Assembly: GCF_900182725.1 (NCBI RefSeq)
Contig: NZ_FXTO01000003.1
Span: 179,337 to 243,336 of the forward strand
Direction: 5' to 3'
Source of the DNA: Thalassovita litoralis
GTDB lineage: Bacteria > Pseudomonadota > Alphaproteobacteria > Rhodobacterales > Rhodobacteraceae
Length of the DNA: 64,000 bases
This document shows, in pieces, positions 8,885-16,675 of this stretch. A program made the translations under genes and the position numbers. The notes below the pieces were generated by a model. It did no database searches and was not told the DNA's origin. It saw nothing but the letters and a program-made list of their open reading frames with translations. Position 1 is the first letter of the stretch; every line of letters begins with the position of its first letter.

Positions 8885-9859
8885 ATGCCCGAAACACGTT
8901 TTATCAAGGCCATCAACCAAGCCCTGAACGATGCGATGGAAGCCGATCCGACGGTTTTCCTGATCGGCGAGGATATTGGCGCGGCGGGCGGCTCGTTCAA
9001 GGCCACCCGCGATCTGCTGGACAGGTTCGGCCCCACGCGAGTGTATGATTCCCCGATTTCCGAGGCGGCAATCACCGGCATGGCCGTGGGGGCCGCGCTG
9101 ACCGGGATGCGGCCCGTGGTGGAAATCATGTTCATGGATTTCACCACCCTGTCGATGGACATGCTGGTCAATCAGGCAGCCAAGGCGCGGTCGATGTTCG
9201 GCGGTCAGGGATCGGTTCCGATGGTGCTGCGCACCCCGCATGGTGGCGGGCTGAATGCCGGACCGCAGCATTCTCAATGTCTGGAGGCATGGTTTGCCCA
9301 TATACCGGGGCTGAAGGTGGTTTGCCCGTCCAACCCGGCGGATGCCTATGGGTTGCTGCGGGCGGCGATTGACGACCCCGACCCGGTAATCGTGGTGGAA
9401 AACAAGGCGCTTTATGCGATGAAGGGCGATCTGCCCGACACGCCTGAACAAATCGAAATCGGCAAGGCCAGGATCACCCGCCCCGGACGCGATGCAACGG
9501 TCGTTGCCTATGGCGCGGCGGTAGCGATGGCCGAAACTGCCGCCGCCACGCTGGCCCCAGAGGGGATCGAGGTCGAAGTGATCGACCTGCGGTCGCTTCA
9601 GCCGTGGGACGAGGCGACAGTGCTGGCCAGCCTGTCGCGAACCCATAACCTTGTGATTGCACATGAGGCTGTCGAAGCCTTTGGCGTTGGCGCGGAAATT
9701 GCCGCGCGGATGGCCGATGTCGGCTTTGACGAGCTGGACGGTCCCATTTTGCGGGTTGGCGCACCATTTGCGCCCTCGCCTTTCGGCAAGACGCTGGAAG
9801 ATGCCTATCGCCCCAATGCTGACCGGATCGTCGCGGCGCTGCGCCGGACGCTGGCCTGA
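8885..9859 (+). CDS. TPP-dependent dehydrogenase E1 beta subunit
   Basis: 324 residues, starting 3 bases after the E1alpha stop, so the two subunits are translationally linked. It has the transketolase-like pyrimidine-binding half (FLIGEDIGAAGGSFKATRDL, then YDSPISEAAITGMAVGAALTG) and the C-terminal transketolase domain (RDATVVAYGAAVAMAETAA, then EVIDLRSLQPWDEATVLASL). These match AcoB/PdhB/BkdB-type beta subunits in full length. It pairs with E1alpha to form the thiamine-dependent active site, at the subunit interface. The next gene is a crotonase, not the E2, so the complex is split by an inserted enzyme gene within one operon. Confidence 0.9.
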   Translation: MPETRFIKAINQALNDAMEADPTVFLIGEDIGAAGGSFKATRDLLDRFGPTRVYDSPISEAAITGMAVGAALTGMRPVVEIMFMDFTTLSMDMLVNQAAKARSMFGGQGSVPMVLRTPHGGGLNAGPQHSQCLEAWFAHIPGLKVVCPSNPADAYGLLRAAIDDPDPVIVVENKALYAMKGDLPDTPEQIEIGKARITRPGRDATVVAYGAAVAMAETAAATLAPEGIEVEVIDLRSLQPWDEATVLASLSRTHNLVIAHEAVEAFGVGAEIAARMADVGFDELDGPILRVGAPFAPSPFGKTLEDAYRPNADRIVAALRRTLA

Positions 9860-9877
9860 TCCCAGAAGGAGTTTCAG

Positions 9878-10660
9878 ATGACCACCGACCCTATTTTGCT
9901 GGATGTGGACAACGCGATTGCCACGATCACCATCAACCGCCCCGAAACCCTGAACGCGCTGGATGTGCAGACGATCCGGGCCATGCACCGGGTGCTGGAC
10001 AAGGTGGAAAAAGACCCCGATGTGCGGGTTCTGATTTTCACCGGCGCGGGCCGGGCGTTTATCGCGGGTGGTGATATTGCCGATCTGAATTCGCGTCAGG
10101 GCCTACCGCATTATCAGGAATTCGCCGAGGAAATCCACGGCCTGTTCCGGCGGATCGAAACCTTTGACAAGCCCACGATCGGGGCGGTGAACGGATTTGC
10201 GCTGGGGGGCGGGACGGAATTGCTACTGGCGCTGGATATTCGCATCCTGTCGGACAAATCCCGGCTGGGCCTGCCGGAAATCACGCTGGGCCTGTTTCCC
10301 GGCGCAGGTGGCACGCAGCGGATCATCCGGCAGTTGCCGCTGTGTCGTGCCAAGGAAATCATGTACACCGGCGACATGCTGACCCCGGACGAGGCCGTCA
10401 GCGTCGGGCTGGCAAACCGGGTAGTGGCGCACGATACGCTGATGGACAGCGCCCGCGAAACCGCCGCCAAGATCGCCCATAAATCGCCGCTGGTTCTGAA
10501 GCTGCTGAAACGCACGCTGGTGGATGGCGGGGATATGCCGCTGGCGGCGGCCTTGCGACATGAACAGGCGATGATCGGTCTGGTTCTGGACAGCGCCGAC
10601 GCCCATGAAGGATGCAGCGCCTTTTTGGAAAAACGCGACGCGACATTCACGGGACGCTGA
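9878..10660 (+). CDS. Enoyl-CoA hydratase/isomerase (crotonase family)
   Basis: 260 residues, normal for the family. Oxyanion-hole segments are AGRAFIAGGDIADLN and GFALGGGTELLLALD. Both catalytic glutamates of classical enoyl-CoA hydratase appear to be present, one in LPEITLGLFPGAGGTQR and one in RAKEIMYTGD. It should hydrate a 2-enoyl-CoA to the 3-hydroxyacyl-CoA. The gene lies between E1beta and E2 of the TPP-dependent complex, 18 bases after the first and 2 bases before the second. This points to a combined pathway in which an acyl-CoA from the complex, or its precursor, also passes through hydration. Confidence 0.88.
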   Translation: MTTDPILLDVDNAIATITINRPETLNALDVQTIRAMHRVLDKVEKDPDVRVLIFTGAGRAFIAGGDIADLNSRQGLPHYQEFAEEIHGLFRRIETFDKPTIGAVNGFALGGGTELLLALDIRILSDKSRLGLPEITLGLFPGAGGTQRIIRQLPLCRAKEIMYTGDMLTPDEAVSVGLANRVVAHDTLMDSARETAAKIAHKSPLVLKLLKRTLVDGGDMPLAAALRHEQAMIGLVLDSADAHEGCSAFLEKRDATFTGR

Positions 10661-10662
10661 GC

Positions 10663-11922
10663 ATGACCGATCTTGTGATGCCGAAATTCGGCCTGACCAT
10701 GACCGAAGGATTGCTGAGCGAATGGCACGTCACTCCGGGCGCGGCCTTTCAGGCAGGCGATCTGCTGTTCACGGTCGAAACCGAAAAAGTCGCCAACGAG
10801 GTCGAGGCCGAGGCCGATGGCGTCCTGGCGGAAATTCTGGTGGCGGCAGGGGAAACCGTTCCCGTTGGCAGCCCGGTGGCCCGGCTGGCGGGGGACGTAG
10901 CAGCGGCTGCCGGTCCGTCCGGGGCTATGGAGATGGCAGCGGCAGAGCCTGCGACGCAGGACGCGCCGTCAGCTCGCAAGCTGATGGCGGAACATGACAT
11001 TGCCCGCGAACAGGTCACGCCTACGGGCCGTGACGGGCGGGTGATGAAAGAGGACGTGCTGCGCGTGATCGCAACGCCGCTGGCCCGGCGTATTGCCGCA
11101 CAAAAGGGTGTGGATTTACAGGGTATCGCGGGTTCCGGTCCCAAGGGACGGATCAAGGCCCGCGATGTGGAAACCGCACCAATTGCAACCTCCCCGGCCC
11201 CGCATCCCGCGGCCCAGACCGCGGTGACAGAGATCATTCCCGATGCGATCCGTCTGGCCACGGCGCAGCGGGTCAGCGCCGCCAAACGCGAGATTCCGCA
11301 TTTCTATGTCACGCATGAGGCCGAACTGAGCGCCTTGTCCGCGCTGCGGGCGCAATTGAATGCCGACCCCGCCGCCCCGCGCATTTCGGTGACGCATATG
11401 CTAATCCGGGCGCTGGGAATCGCACTGACCGAACGCCCGGCAATGAACCGCATCTGGGCGGGCGACCGGATCGTGGCCTTTGGTCAGGCCAATATCGGAA
11501 TGGTTGCGGAAACCCCCGAAGGGCTGCGGATTCCGGTGATCCGCGACGCCGGAGGCGTATCGTTGGACGAGGTGGCCGCGCAGGCGCGCGAACTGACCGA
11601 CCGCGCCCGCGCCGGGGGCTTGCGCCCGTCGGATGTCGGGGACGGGGTGATTGCCATTTCCAATGTCGGCATGTTTGGCGTCACGTCTTTGACGCCGATC
11701 ATCAACCCACCCAATGCGATGATCCTGGGCGTGGGGGCCGAACGGCAGGTGTTCCGCCCCGATGCCAGCGGCGCCCCCGCGCTGCGGCGCGAACTGACCC
11801 TGACGCTGGCCTGCGATCACCGCATCATTGACGGGGCCGATGCCGCCCGTTTTCTGGCCGATCTGGCCACCCTTCTGGAAACGCCTCTGCGTCTGCTGCG
11901 CCCCGCGCGTCAGGCCGCCTGA
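10663..11922 (+). CDS. Dihydrolipoamide acyltransferase (E2) with tandem E3-binding domains
   Basis: 419 residues from ATG 10663 (start set by the conserved lipoyl N-terminus LVMPKFGLTMTEG; a longer frame to 10612 overlaps the previous gene). Residues 1-77 form one lipoyl domain with the modified lysine in VETEKVANEV (about Lys42). Two peripheral-subunit-binding domains follow: about 102-136 (SARKLMAEHDIAREQV then GRDGRVMKEDV) and about 137-171 (ATPLARRIAAQKGVDL then GPKGRIKARDV). The catalytic acyltransferase domain fills 190-419 with the active-site CDHRIIDGAD (His386, Asp390). It moves the acyl group from E1 to CoA. Two binding domains in one E2 is uncommon. Confidence 0.88.
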   Translation: MTDLVMPKFGLTMTEGLLSEWHVTPGAAFQAGDLLFTVETEKVANEVEAEADGVLAEILVAAGETVPVGSPVARLAGDVAAAAGPSGAMEMAAAEPATQDAPSARKLMAEHDIAREQVTPTGRDGRVMKEDVLRVIATPLARRIAAQKGVDLQGIAGSGPKGRIKARDVETAPIATSPAPHPAAQTAVTEIIPDAIRLATAQRVSAAKREIPHFYVTHEAELSALSALRAQLNADPAAPRISVTHMLIRALGIALTERPAMNRIWAGDRIVAFGQANIGMVAETPEGLRIPVIRDAGGVSLDEVAAQARELTDRARAGGLRPSDVGDGVIAISNVGMFGVTSLTPIINPPNAMILGVGAERQVFRPDASGAPALRRELTLTLACDHRIIDGADAARFLADLATLLETPLRLLRPARQAA

Positions 11923-11942
11923 CCCAACACCCGGAGCCCGAT

Positions 11943-13115
11943 ATGGATTTCATTCTGAACGACGAACAAAAACTGATGATCGAAACCGCCCGCAAGGTGG
12001 GCGAGGCCTTTGGCCCCGACTACTGGCGGCAGCACGACGCCGACAAGGCGTTTCCCTCGGAATGCTGGCAGGCGATCTGCGACGCCGGTCTGGCCGGGGC
12101 AATGTTGCCCGAAGAATTGGGCGGGGCAGGACTGGGTATGGTCGAGGTCGCGCTGATCATCGAGGAACTCTGCGCCGGGGGCGCTGGTGCAACGCTGGCA
12201 CAGGTATTCATGCTGAACCCGATTTTCGGCGGCGTGTCGGTGGCGAAATATGGCACCGACCAGATGAAACGCGACTGGCTACCGAAAATGTGCAGCGGTG
12301 AAATGCAGTTCTGCATGGCGCTGACCGAACCGGATGCAGGGACCAATTCATTGGAACTGCGCACGACTGCTGTGGCGGATTCCGGTGGCTGGCGGCTGAA
12401 CGGGCAAAAAATCTGGATCACCGGGGTGCCACAATCCCAGAAAATGCTGGTGGTGGCTCGGACCACGCCCGTCGACCAATCCCCGAAAAAGACCCGTGGA
12501 ATAAGCCTGTTCATGATCGACACCGACCGCGAGGGCGTCAGCTATACCGCAATTGACAAGCTGGGCACCAACACACTGTCATCCAGTCAGGTGTATTTCG
12601 ACAACGTGCATGTCCGCGCCGATGAATTGATCGGGGATGTGGACAAGGGCTGGCATCAGTTGCTGGACGTGCTGAACACCGAACGCATCGTCACCACCGC
12701 CGGTCTGGTGGGCGCAGGGCGTCTGGCGATCCGGCTGGGCGTGGATTATGCCAAGGAACGCCGGGTGTTCGGCACCACCCCGATCGGTGCCTATCAGTCG
12801 ATCCAGTTCCCGCTGGCGCAACACTGGGCCGAACTGGAAGCCGCGAAGCTGCTGAACCTCAAGGCCGCGTCGCTGTTCGATCATGGCGTCCCATTCGGAT
12901 CGGAAAGCAATGCCGCGAAGCTGATCGCGTCGCAGGCGGCCTCGGCCGTGGCGGAACGGGCGATGCAGGTGATGGGCGGCATGGGCTTTGCCAAGGAAAT
13001 GCACGCCGAGCGGCTGTGGCGCGATGCGCGGCTGTTCCGGTTTGCCCCGGTATCCGAAGAGATGATCCTGAACTATATTGCAACGGCCAATCTGGGCCTG
13101 CCCCGCTCGTACTAA
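11943..13115 (+). CDS. Acyl-CoA dehydrogenase
   Basis: 390 residues. It has the three-domain ACAD layout: helical N-terminus, the beta domain with MALTEPDAGTNSLELRTTA and KIWITGVPQ, and a C-terminal helical domain ending with GGMGFAKEMHAERLWRDARLFRF. FAD-dependent, it makes a 2,3-double bond in an acyl-CoA and passes electrons to ETF. It is in the operon that starts with E1alpha and ends with the TetR gene, 20 bases after E2 and 11 bases before the acyl-CoA ligase. This places it after the ligase in the likely reaction order. The C-terminal EMHAERLWRDA pattern resembles the branched-chain/long-chain clades but does not fix the substrate. Confidence 0.88.
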   Translation: MDFILNDEQKLMIETARKVGEAFGPDYWRQHDADKAFPSECWQAICDAGLAGAMLPEELGGAGLGMVEVALIIEELCAGGAGATLAQVFMLNPIFGGVSVAKYGTDQMKRDWLPKMCSGEMQFCMALTEPDAGTNSLELRTTAVADSGGWRLNGQKIWITGVPQSQKMLVVARTTPVDQSPKKTRGISLFMIDTDREGVSYTAIDKLGTNTLSSSQVYFDNVHVRADELIGDVDKGWHQLLDVLNTERIVTTAGLVGAGRLAIRLGVDYAKERRVFGTTPIGAYQSIQFPLAQHWAELEAAKLLNLKAASLFDHGVPFGSESNAAKLIASQAASAVAERAMQVMGGMGFAKEMHAERLWRDARLFRFAPVSEEMILNYIATANLGLPRSY

Positions 13116-13126
13116 GGAACCTGACC

Positions 13127-14629
13127 ATGCTGAACCTGTCCGCACAGTTGCGTTTTCACGCCCGCATCCGTCCACAGGCGGAGGCGCTGATTTATGGCGA
13201 TACACAGCTGGACTGGGCCACGCTGGATCAACGGGTGCGGCGACTGGCGGGCGGGTTGCAGGCACGGGGGATCGGGCCGGACAGTATCGTTGGCATGATG
13301 ATGAAAAATTCAAGCGCCTTCATCGAATTGCTGTATGCGCTGTCGCATCTGGGCGCGGTGTCGCTGCCGATGAATTTCCGCCTATCAGCCGAGGAGATCG
13401 GCTATATCACCGGCCATGCCGGGGTGGATCTGGTGCTGGCGGATGCGGAATTTGCCCCGGTTTTGGAAGGGATGGACCGCCCGGTTCTGCTGCTGGATAC
13501 AGCGGCGCAATCCGATCCCGGCCTTGTGCTGGGCGGTGATCCGATAGATGCGCCGCAGCCCCGCGCGGGCGGTGATCTGATGCGGCTGATGTATACGTCC
13601 GGCACCACGGACCGCCCCAAGGGCGTAACCCACAGCTATGACAATTTCCATTACAAGAACATGGATATGGTTCTGTCGCTGCAACTGAGTGCGCAGGATC
13701 GGCTGTGCATGGTGGGGCCGCTGTATCACGTGGGGGCCTGCGATCTGCCGGGAATGGCCGTGCATATGGTGGGCGGCACGCTGGTGGTGCTGCGCGATTA
13801 CGATGCGCAACAAGTGGTGGACACAATCGCACGGGAACGGATTACCGGGATCTGGCTGGCCCCGGTGATGACCAGCGGCATTCTGGCGCTGGAACGGGAC
13901 GGACTGCCCGATCTGTCGTCCTTGCGATGGTGTATCGCAGGCGGGGATCGCACCCCCGAAAGCCGTATCCGTGATTTCGGCAACTTGTTCCCGAAGGCCC
14001 GTTATATCGACGCCTATGGCATGACCGAAACCGTATCGGGTGACACGCTGATGGAACCGGGCCGCGAGATCGACAAGATCGGGTCGGTCGGGCGGCCCGT
14101 CAGCATGGTAGAACTGGAAATCCGCGACGATGCGGGGGCCGTCCAGCCCATCGGGGAAGCCGGGGAAATCTGTATGCGCGGACCGAAAGTCACGCGCGGC
14201 TATTGGAAAGACCCCGAGCGCACCGCCGCCGCCATGTTCCCGGACGGGTTCCTGCGATCCGGCGATGTGGGTTATCTGGATCAGGACGGGTTCCTGTTCC
14301 TGACCGACCGCAAGAAGGACATGATCATTTCGGGCGGGGAAAACATTGCCTCGTCCGAGTTGGAACGAGTGATTTTCATGATGCCGCAGGTCGAAGATGT
14401 GGCCGTGATCGCCAAGCCCGATGACAAATGGGGCGAGGTGCCGATGGCCGTGATCGTACCACGCCCCGGCCAATCACTGACACTGGACCAGTTGACCGCC
14501 TTTTGCCGCAGCCGGCTGGCTGGTTTCAAGTGCCCCAAGGACATGCGTCTGGTTCAGGCTTTGCCCCGCAATCCGTCTGGCAAAATCCTGAAGCGTGTGC
14601 TACGGGATGAGACCCTGAAAGACCTGTGA
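13127..14629 (+). CDS. AMP-forming acyl-CoA synthetase
   Basis: 500 residues from ATG 13127, preceded by AAGGAA; the longer frame from 13016 overlaps the acyl-CoA dehydrogenase and is not needed. ANL-superfamily motifs are the P-loop-like LMYTSGTTDRPKGVTHSYDN, the A5 region YGMTETVSGD, A7/A8 RSGDVGYLDQDGFLFLTDRK then KDMIISGGENIASSELE, and the A10 lysine PRNPSGKILKR. It activates a free carboxylic acid to its CoA thioester using ATP, giving AMP and pyrophosphate. The final-domain lysine is present, so it should be active. It sits downstream of the acyl-CoA dehydrogenase and just upstream of a TetR regulator. Confidence 0.9.
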   Translation: MLNLSAQLRFHARIRPQAEALIYGDTQLDWATLDQRVRRLAGGLQARGIGPDSIVGMMMKNSSAFIELLYALSHLGAVSLPMNFRLSAEEIGYITGHAGVDLVLADAEFAPVLEGMDRPVLLLDTAAQSDPGLVLGGDPIDAPQPRAGGDLMRLMYTSGTTDRPKGVTHSYDNFHYKNMDMVLSLQLSAQDRLCMVGPLYHVGACDLPGMAVHMVGGTLVVLRDYDAQQVVDTIARERITGIWLAPVMTSGILALERDGLPDLSSLRWCIAGGDRTPESRIRDFGNLFPKARYIDAYGMTETVSGDTLMEPGREIDKIGSVGRPVSMVELEIRDDAGAVQPIGEAGEICMRGPKVTRGYWKDPERTAAAMFPDGFLRSGDVGYLDQDGFLFLTDRKKDMIISGGENIASSELERVIFMMPQVEDVAVIAKPDDKWGEVPMAVIVPRPGQSLTLDQLTAFCRSRLAGFKCPKDMRLVQALPRNPSGKILKRVLRDETLKDL

Positions 14630-14635
14630 CAAGCC

Positions 14636-15301
14636 TTGGATGTGCCTGTGCCGAACCCGAAAGACACCACCACCGCAGAAGCCGAAGTTCCGTCTTTCAA
14701 GCGTCCCCGTAAGAAAACCAAGCTGACGCGGGATGAAAAGGCGCAACTGACCTATCGCAATCTGATGGATGCGGCAGCGGATATTGTCGGGGAAATGGGC
14801 TATGCCGCCACGTCGATCGCCAAGGTGACAGAGGCGGCAGGCGTGGCCCACGGCACGTTCTATAATTACTTCAAGGACCGTCAGGGGCTGTTCGATGTGT
14901 TGCTGCCCTATGTCGGGCAGAAGATGACTGACCAGATCACCACCGATCTGACCCATGTCGGCACCGGGATCGAACGGGAAATCGCACGGTTCCGCGCCTA
15001 TTGCGCCTATCTGAAAGCCAATCCCGGTTTTTACCGCGTCCTGTACGAAGCCGAGGTTTTTGCCCCGGTCGCCCATGAAGCCCATATCAAACGGCTGAGC
15101 GACGGCTATCACCGCGCCCTGAAACGCGCGATGGAGGCCGGGGATTTGCGGCGCATGTCAGACGCGGAGCTGGCGGCGGTGGTGTCGATCCTGCTGGGCG
15201 CACGAGCCTATATCGCAATGCAGTACAAAGACAGCGGCGACATCCCGGAAACGGCTGTGCAGGGATATGCCAACCTGATGCGGTATGGGCTGTTTTCGTA
15301 A
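14636..15301 (+). CDS. TetR/AcrR-family transcriptional regulator
   Basis: 221 residues if started at TTG 14636; a GTG at 14642 is in frame and the true start is uncertain, as the first 35 residues are a charged extension (PRKKTKLTRDEKAQ). The helix-turn-helix is clear: LMDAAADIVGEMGYAATSIA, then EAAGVAHGTFYNYFKDRQGLFDVLL. The C-terminal ligand-binding half (RFRAYCAYLKANPGFYRVLYEAEVF) matches a TetR clade that senses CoA esters or hydrophobic acids. The start lies only 6 bases after the ligase stop, so it is the last gene of the E1alpha operon and probably autoregulates through the AATGA-N8-TCATT palindromes. Confidence 0.88.
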   Translation: MDVPVPNPKDTTTAEAEVPSFKRPRKKTKLTRDEKAQLTYRNLMDAAADIVGEMGYAATSIAKVTEAAGVAHGTFYNYFKDRQGLFDVLLPYVGQKMTDQITTDLTHVGTGIEREIARFRAYCAYLKANPGFYRVLYEAEVFAPVAHEAHIKRLSDGYHRALKRAMEAGDLRRMSDAELAAVVSILLGARAYIAMQYKDSGDIPETAVQGYANLMRYGLFS

Positions 15302-15355
15302 CCCTGCGGCAACGATGCCTCATTCAGGCAGTTTACAATCTGCAAGCGGCCGCCA

Positions 15356-15373
15356 TATTCTCTTGTGAGAATA
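15356..15373. promoter_or_regulatory. Operator candidate, TATTCTC-N4-GAGAATA
   Basis: TATTCTCTTGTGAGAATA has perfect 7-base arms around TTGT, 24 bases before the IclR start codon. The same architecture recurs at 17890-17907 (one mismatch), with a degenerate half site at 19254-19260. The position suggests autoregulation by the IclR protein. Confidence 0.6.
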
Positions 15374-15396
15374 GTGTTTCCAATTTGAGAGATTCC

Positions 15397-16155
15397 ATGA
15401 AAGAAAGCGCACCGGAAAAACTTGTCGGGGCTTTGGTAAACGGGCTGGCAATCCTGCGGTATCTGCAAAAAGCGCGGGGCGGGGTTGGCGTCACACAGGT
15501 GGCGCGGGATCTGGCAATCAACCCATCGACTTGCTTCAACCTGTTGCGGACGCTGGTTCATGAAGGGCTGGCAAGTTTCGACCAGACCACGAAAACCTAT
15601 GCGCTGTCGATGGGCGTGGTGTCGCTGGCGCAGGGGGCGCTGGACCGGGAAAACCACATTCGCGTACTGCATCCTGAATTGCAGCGTCTGGCGTTGAAAT
15701 TCGGGGTGGCCATGAACCTGTGGCAGGTGGTCGAAGAAGATCGGGTGGTGCTGGTGGACCGGGCAGAACCCACAGCGACGGTGCAAATTTCAATGCGGAT
15801 CGGGCAAAGGCTGCCGCTGTTCTCTGGTGCATTGGGGCGGTGCTTTGCCACGCTCAGCAATCTGCCAAAGGCTAAAATGGAACGCCAGTTCAAGAAGGTA
15901 CGCCTGGCCCGCCCACTGGATTTCGACCAGTGGTACACCGAATTGCAACAGGTGCGCGAAGCCGGGTTCGCAGTAGACCGGGGCAATTTCGCCATTGGGA
16001 TCACCACCGTCGCCATCGCCCTTTCCGACGCCAAGGGGCAGCCCTTTTTGGCGGTCAGCGCCATCGGCATTTCCGAACAGATCGACGATGCAAAGCTGGA
16101 AGCGCTGAGCCACAACATGCTGGGATTGGCTAAGATCGCCGAACAGAAAGGCTAA
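15397..16155 (+). CDS. IclR-family transcriptional regulator
   Basis: 252 residues from ATG 15397; a TTG at 15385 is in frame but less likely. The N-terminal winged helix-turn-helix covers LVNGLAILRYLQKARGG, VARDLAINPSTCFNLLRTL and a wing through residue 75. The C-terminal IclR effector domain contains the sequence around LPLFSGALGRCFATL, a typical ligand-pocket segment, and ends near residue 245. IclR proteins bind short palindromes as dimers of dimers. A perfect TATTCTC-N4-GAGAATA palindrome lies immediately upstream. With the TetR gene just before it, the island carries two regulators next to each other in its middle. Confidence 0.88.
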   Translation: MKESAPEKLVGALVNGLAILRYLQKARGGVGVTQVARDLAINPSTCFNLLRTLVHEGLASFDQTTKTYALSMGVVSLAQGALDRENHIRVLHPELQRLALKFGVAMNLWQVVEEDRVVLVDRAEPTATVQISMRIGQRLPLFSGALGRCFATLSNLPKAKMERQFKKVRLARPLDFDQWYTELQQVREAGFAVDRGNFAIGITTVAIALSDAKGQPFLAVSAIGISEQIDDAKLEALSHNMLGLAKIAEQKG

Positions 16156-16166
16156 TCAATCAAATA

Positions 16167-16192
16167 AATGACTTGTGATTCATAAATCACAA
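16167..16192. promoter_or_regulatory. Operator candidate, AATGA-N8-TCAT type (site 2 of 3) overlapping an 8-base palindrome
   Basis: 16167-16185 matches the 7840 site at 16 of 19 positions. Overlapping it, TTGTGATT at 16173-16180 and AATCACAA at 16185-16192 form a perfect inverted repeat around CATA. It lies upstream of the MaoC gene (16223) and just after the IclR stop, so it probably controls the MaoC/acyl-CoA dehydrogenase pair. Confidence 0.58.
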
Positions 16193-16222
16193 AGATTAAC
16201 CTTCCTACAAAGGGAGGTTATG

Positions 16223-16675
16223 ATGGAATCATGTAACGACTATTGGTACGACACCCTGCTGCCCGGCACAGTCCTGTCACTGCCGACAATAGATTGCAGT
16301 GCCGCGCGGATTGCCCGGCATTCAGAGCTGTTCAACGCCTATCACCCGATCAACACCAGTTCGGACAACCGCTTTGGCCGCGCCATTGCGCATGGGCCGC
16401 ATCCGGTGGCGCAGGCCATGGCATCCATCGGGAATGTACTGGGCGACAGCCTGATCGCGATGGGACAGCTTGGCCCGTGGCGGTTCCTGTCCCCCGCTTT
16501 TGTCGGCGATAGCCTGACCGCTGACGCCACGGTGATCGGTCGCACCGCCCCCACGCGGGGCAGCGGCACGGTTGTACTGGAAATCCGCATCACCGCTCCG
16601 GACGGACGGGTTTCACAAATCGGCGAGGCGCATCTGATCGTGCGGCAGCGCCCCAATCCCAAGGACAAGCCATGA
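16223..16675 (+). CDS. MaoC-like hotdog protein with altered hydratase motif
   Basis: 150 residues from ATG 16223, chosen because the GGGAGG box ends 5 bases upstream (the ATG at 16220 is too close). The fold is MaoC-like: GRAIAHGPHPVAQAMASIGNV, then LGPWRFLSPAFVGDSLTADA and the VVLEIRITAPDGRVSQIGEA strand pair. The segment aligning with the R-hydratase D-x-N-P-x-H motif reads A-Y-H-P-I-N (residues 39-44), so both the catalytic Asp and His positions are changed. It may be a structural partner, a thioesterase-like protein, or a hydratase using other residues. It overlaps the next acyl-CoA dehydrogenase by four bases (ATGA), indicating tight co-expression. Confidence 0.78.
   Translation: MESCNDYWYDTLLPGTVLSLPTIDCSAARIARHSELFNAYHPINTSSDNRFGRAIAHGPHPVAQAMASIGNVLGDSLIAMGQLGPWRFLSPAFVGDSLTADATVIGRTAPTRGSGTVVLEIRITAPDGRVSQIGEAHLIVRQRPNPKDKP

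Noticed and set aside
8756..9988. A 410-codon minus-strand open frame over E1beta
   Set aside because: Antisense to a clear E1beta gene that has continuous family motifs and operon context; no motif on the minus strand.
15356..15373. Hairpin as a transcription terminator for the TetR gene
   Set aside because: The arms are AT-rich with a 4-base loop and no T run, and the same sequence recurs at another promoter, so an operator is the better reading.
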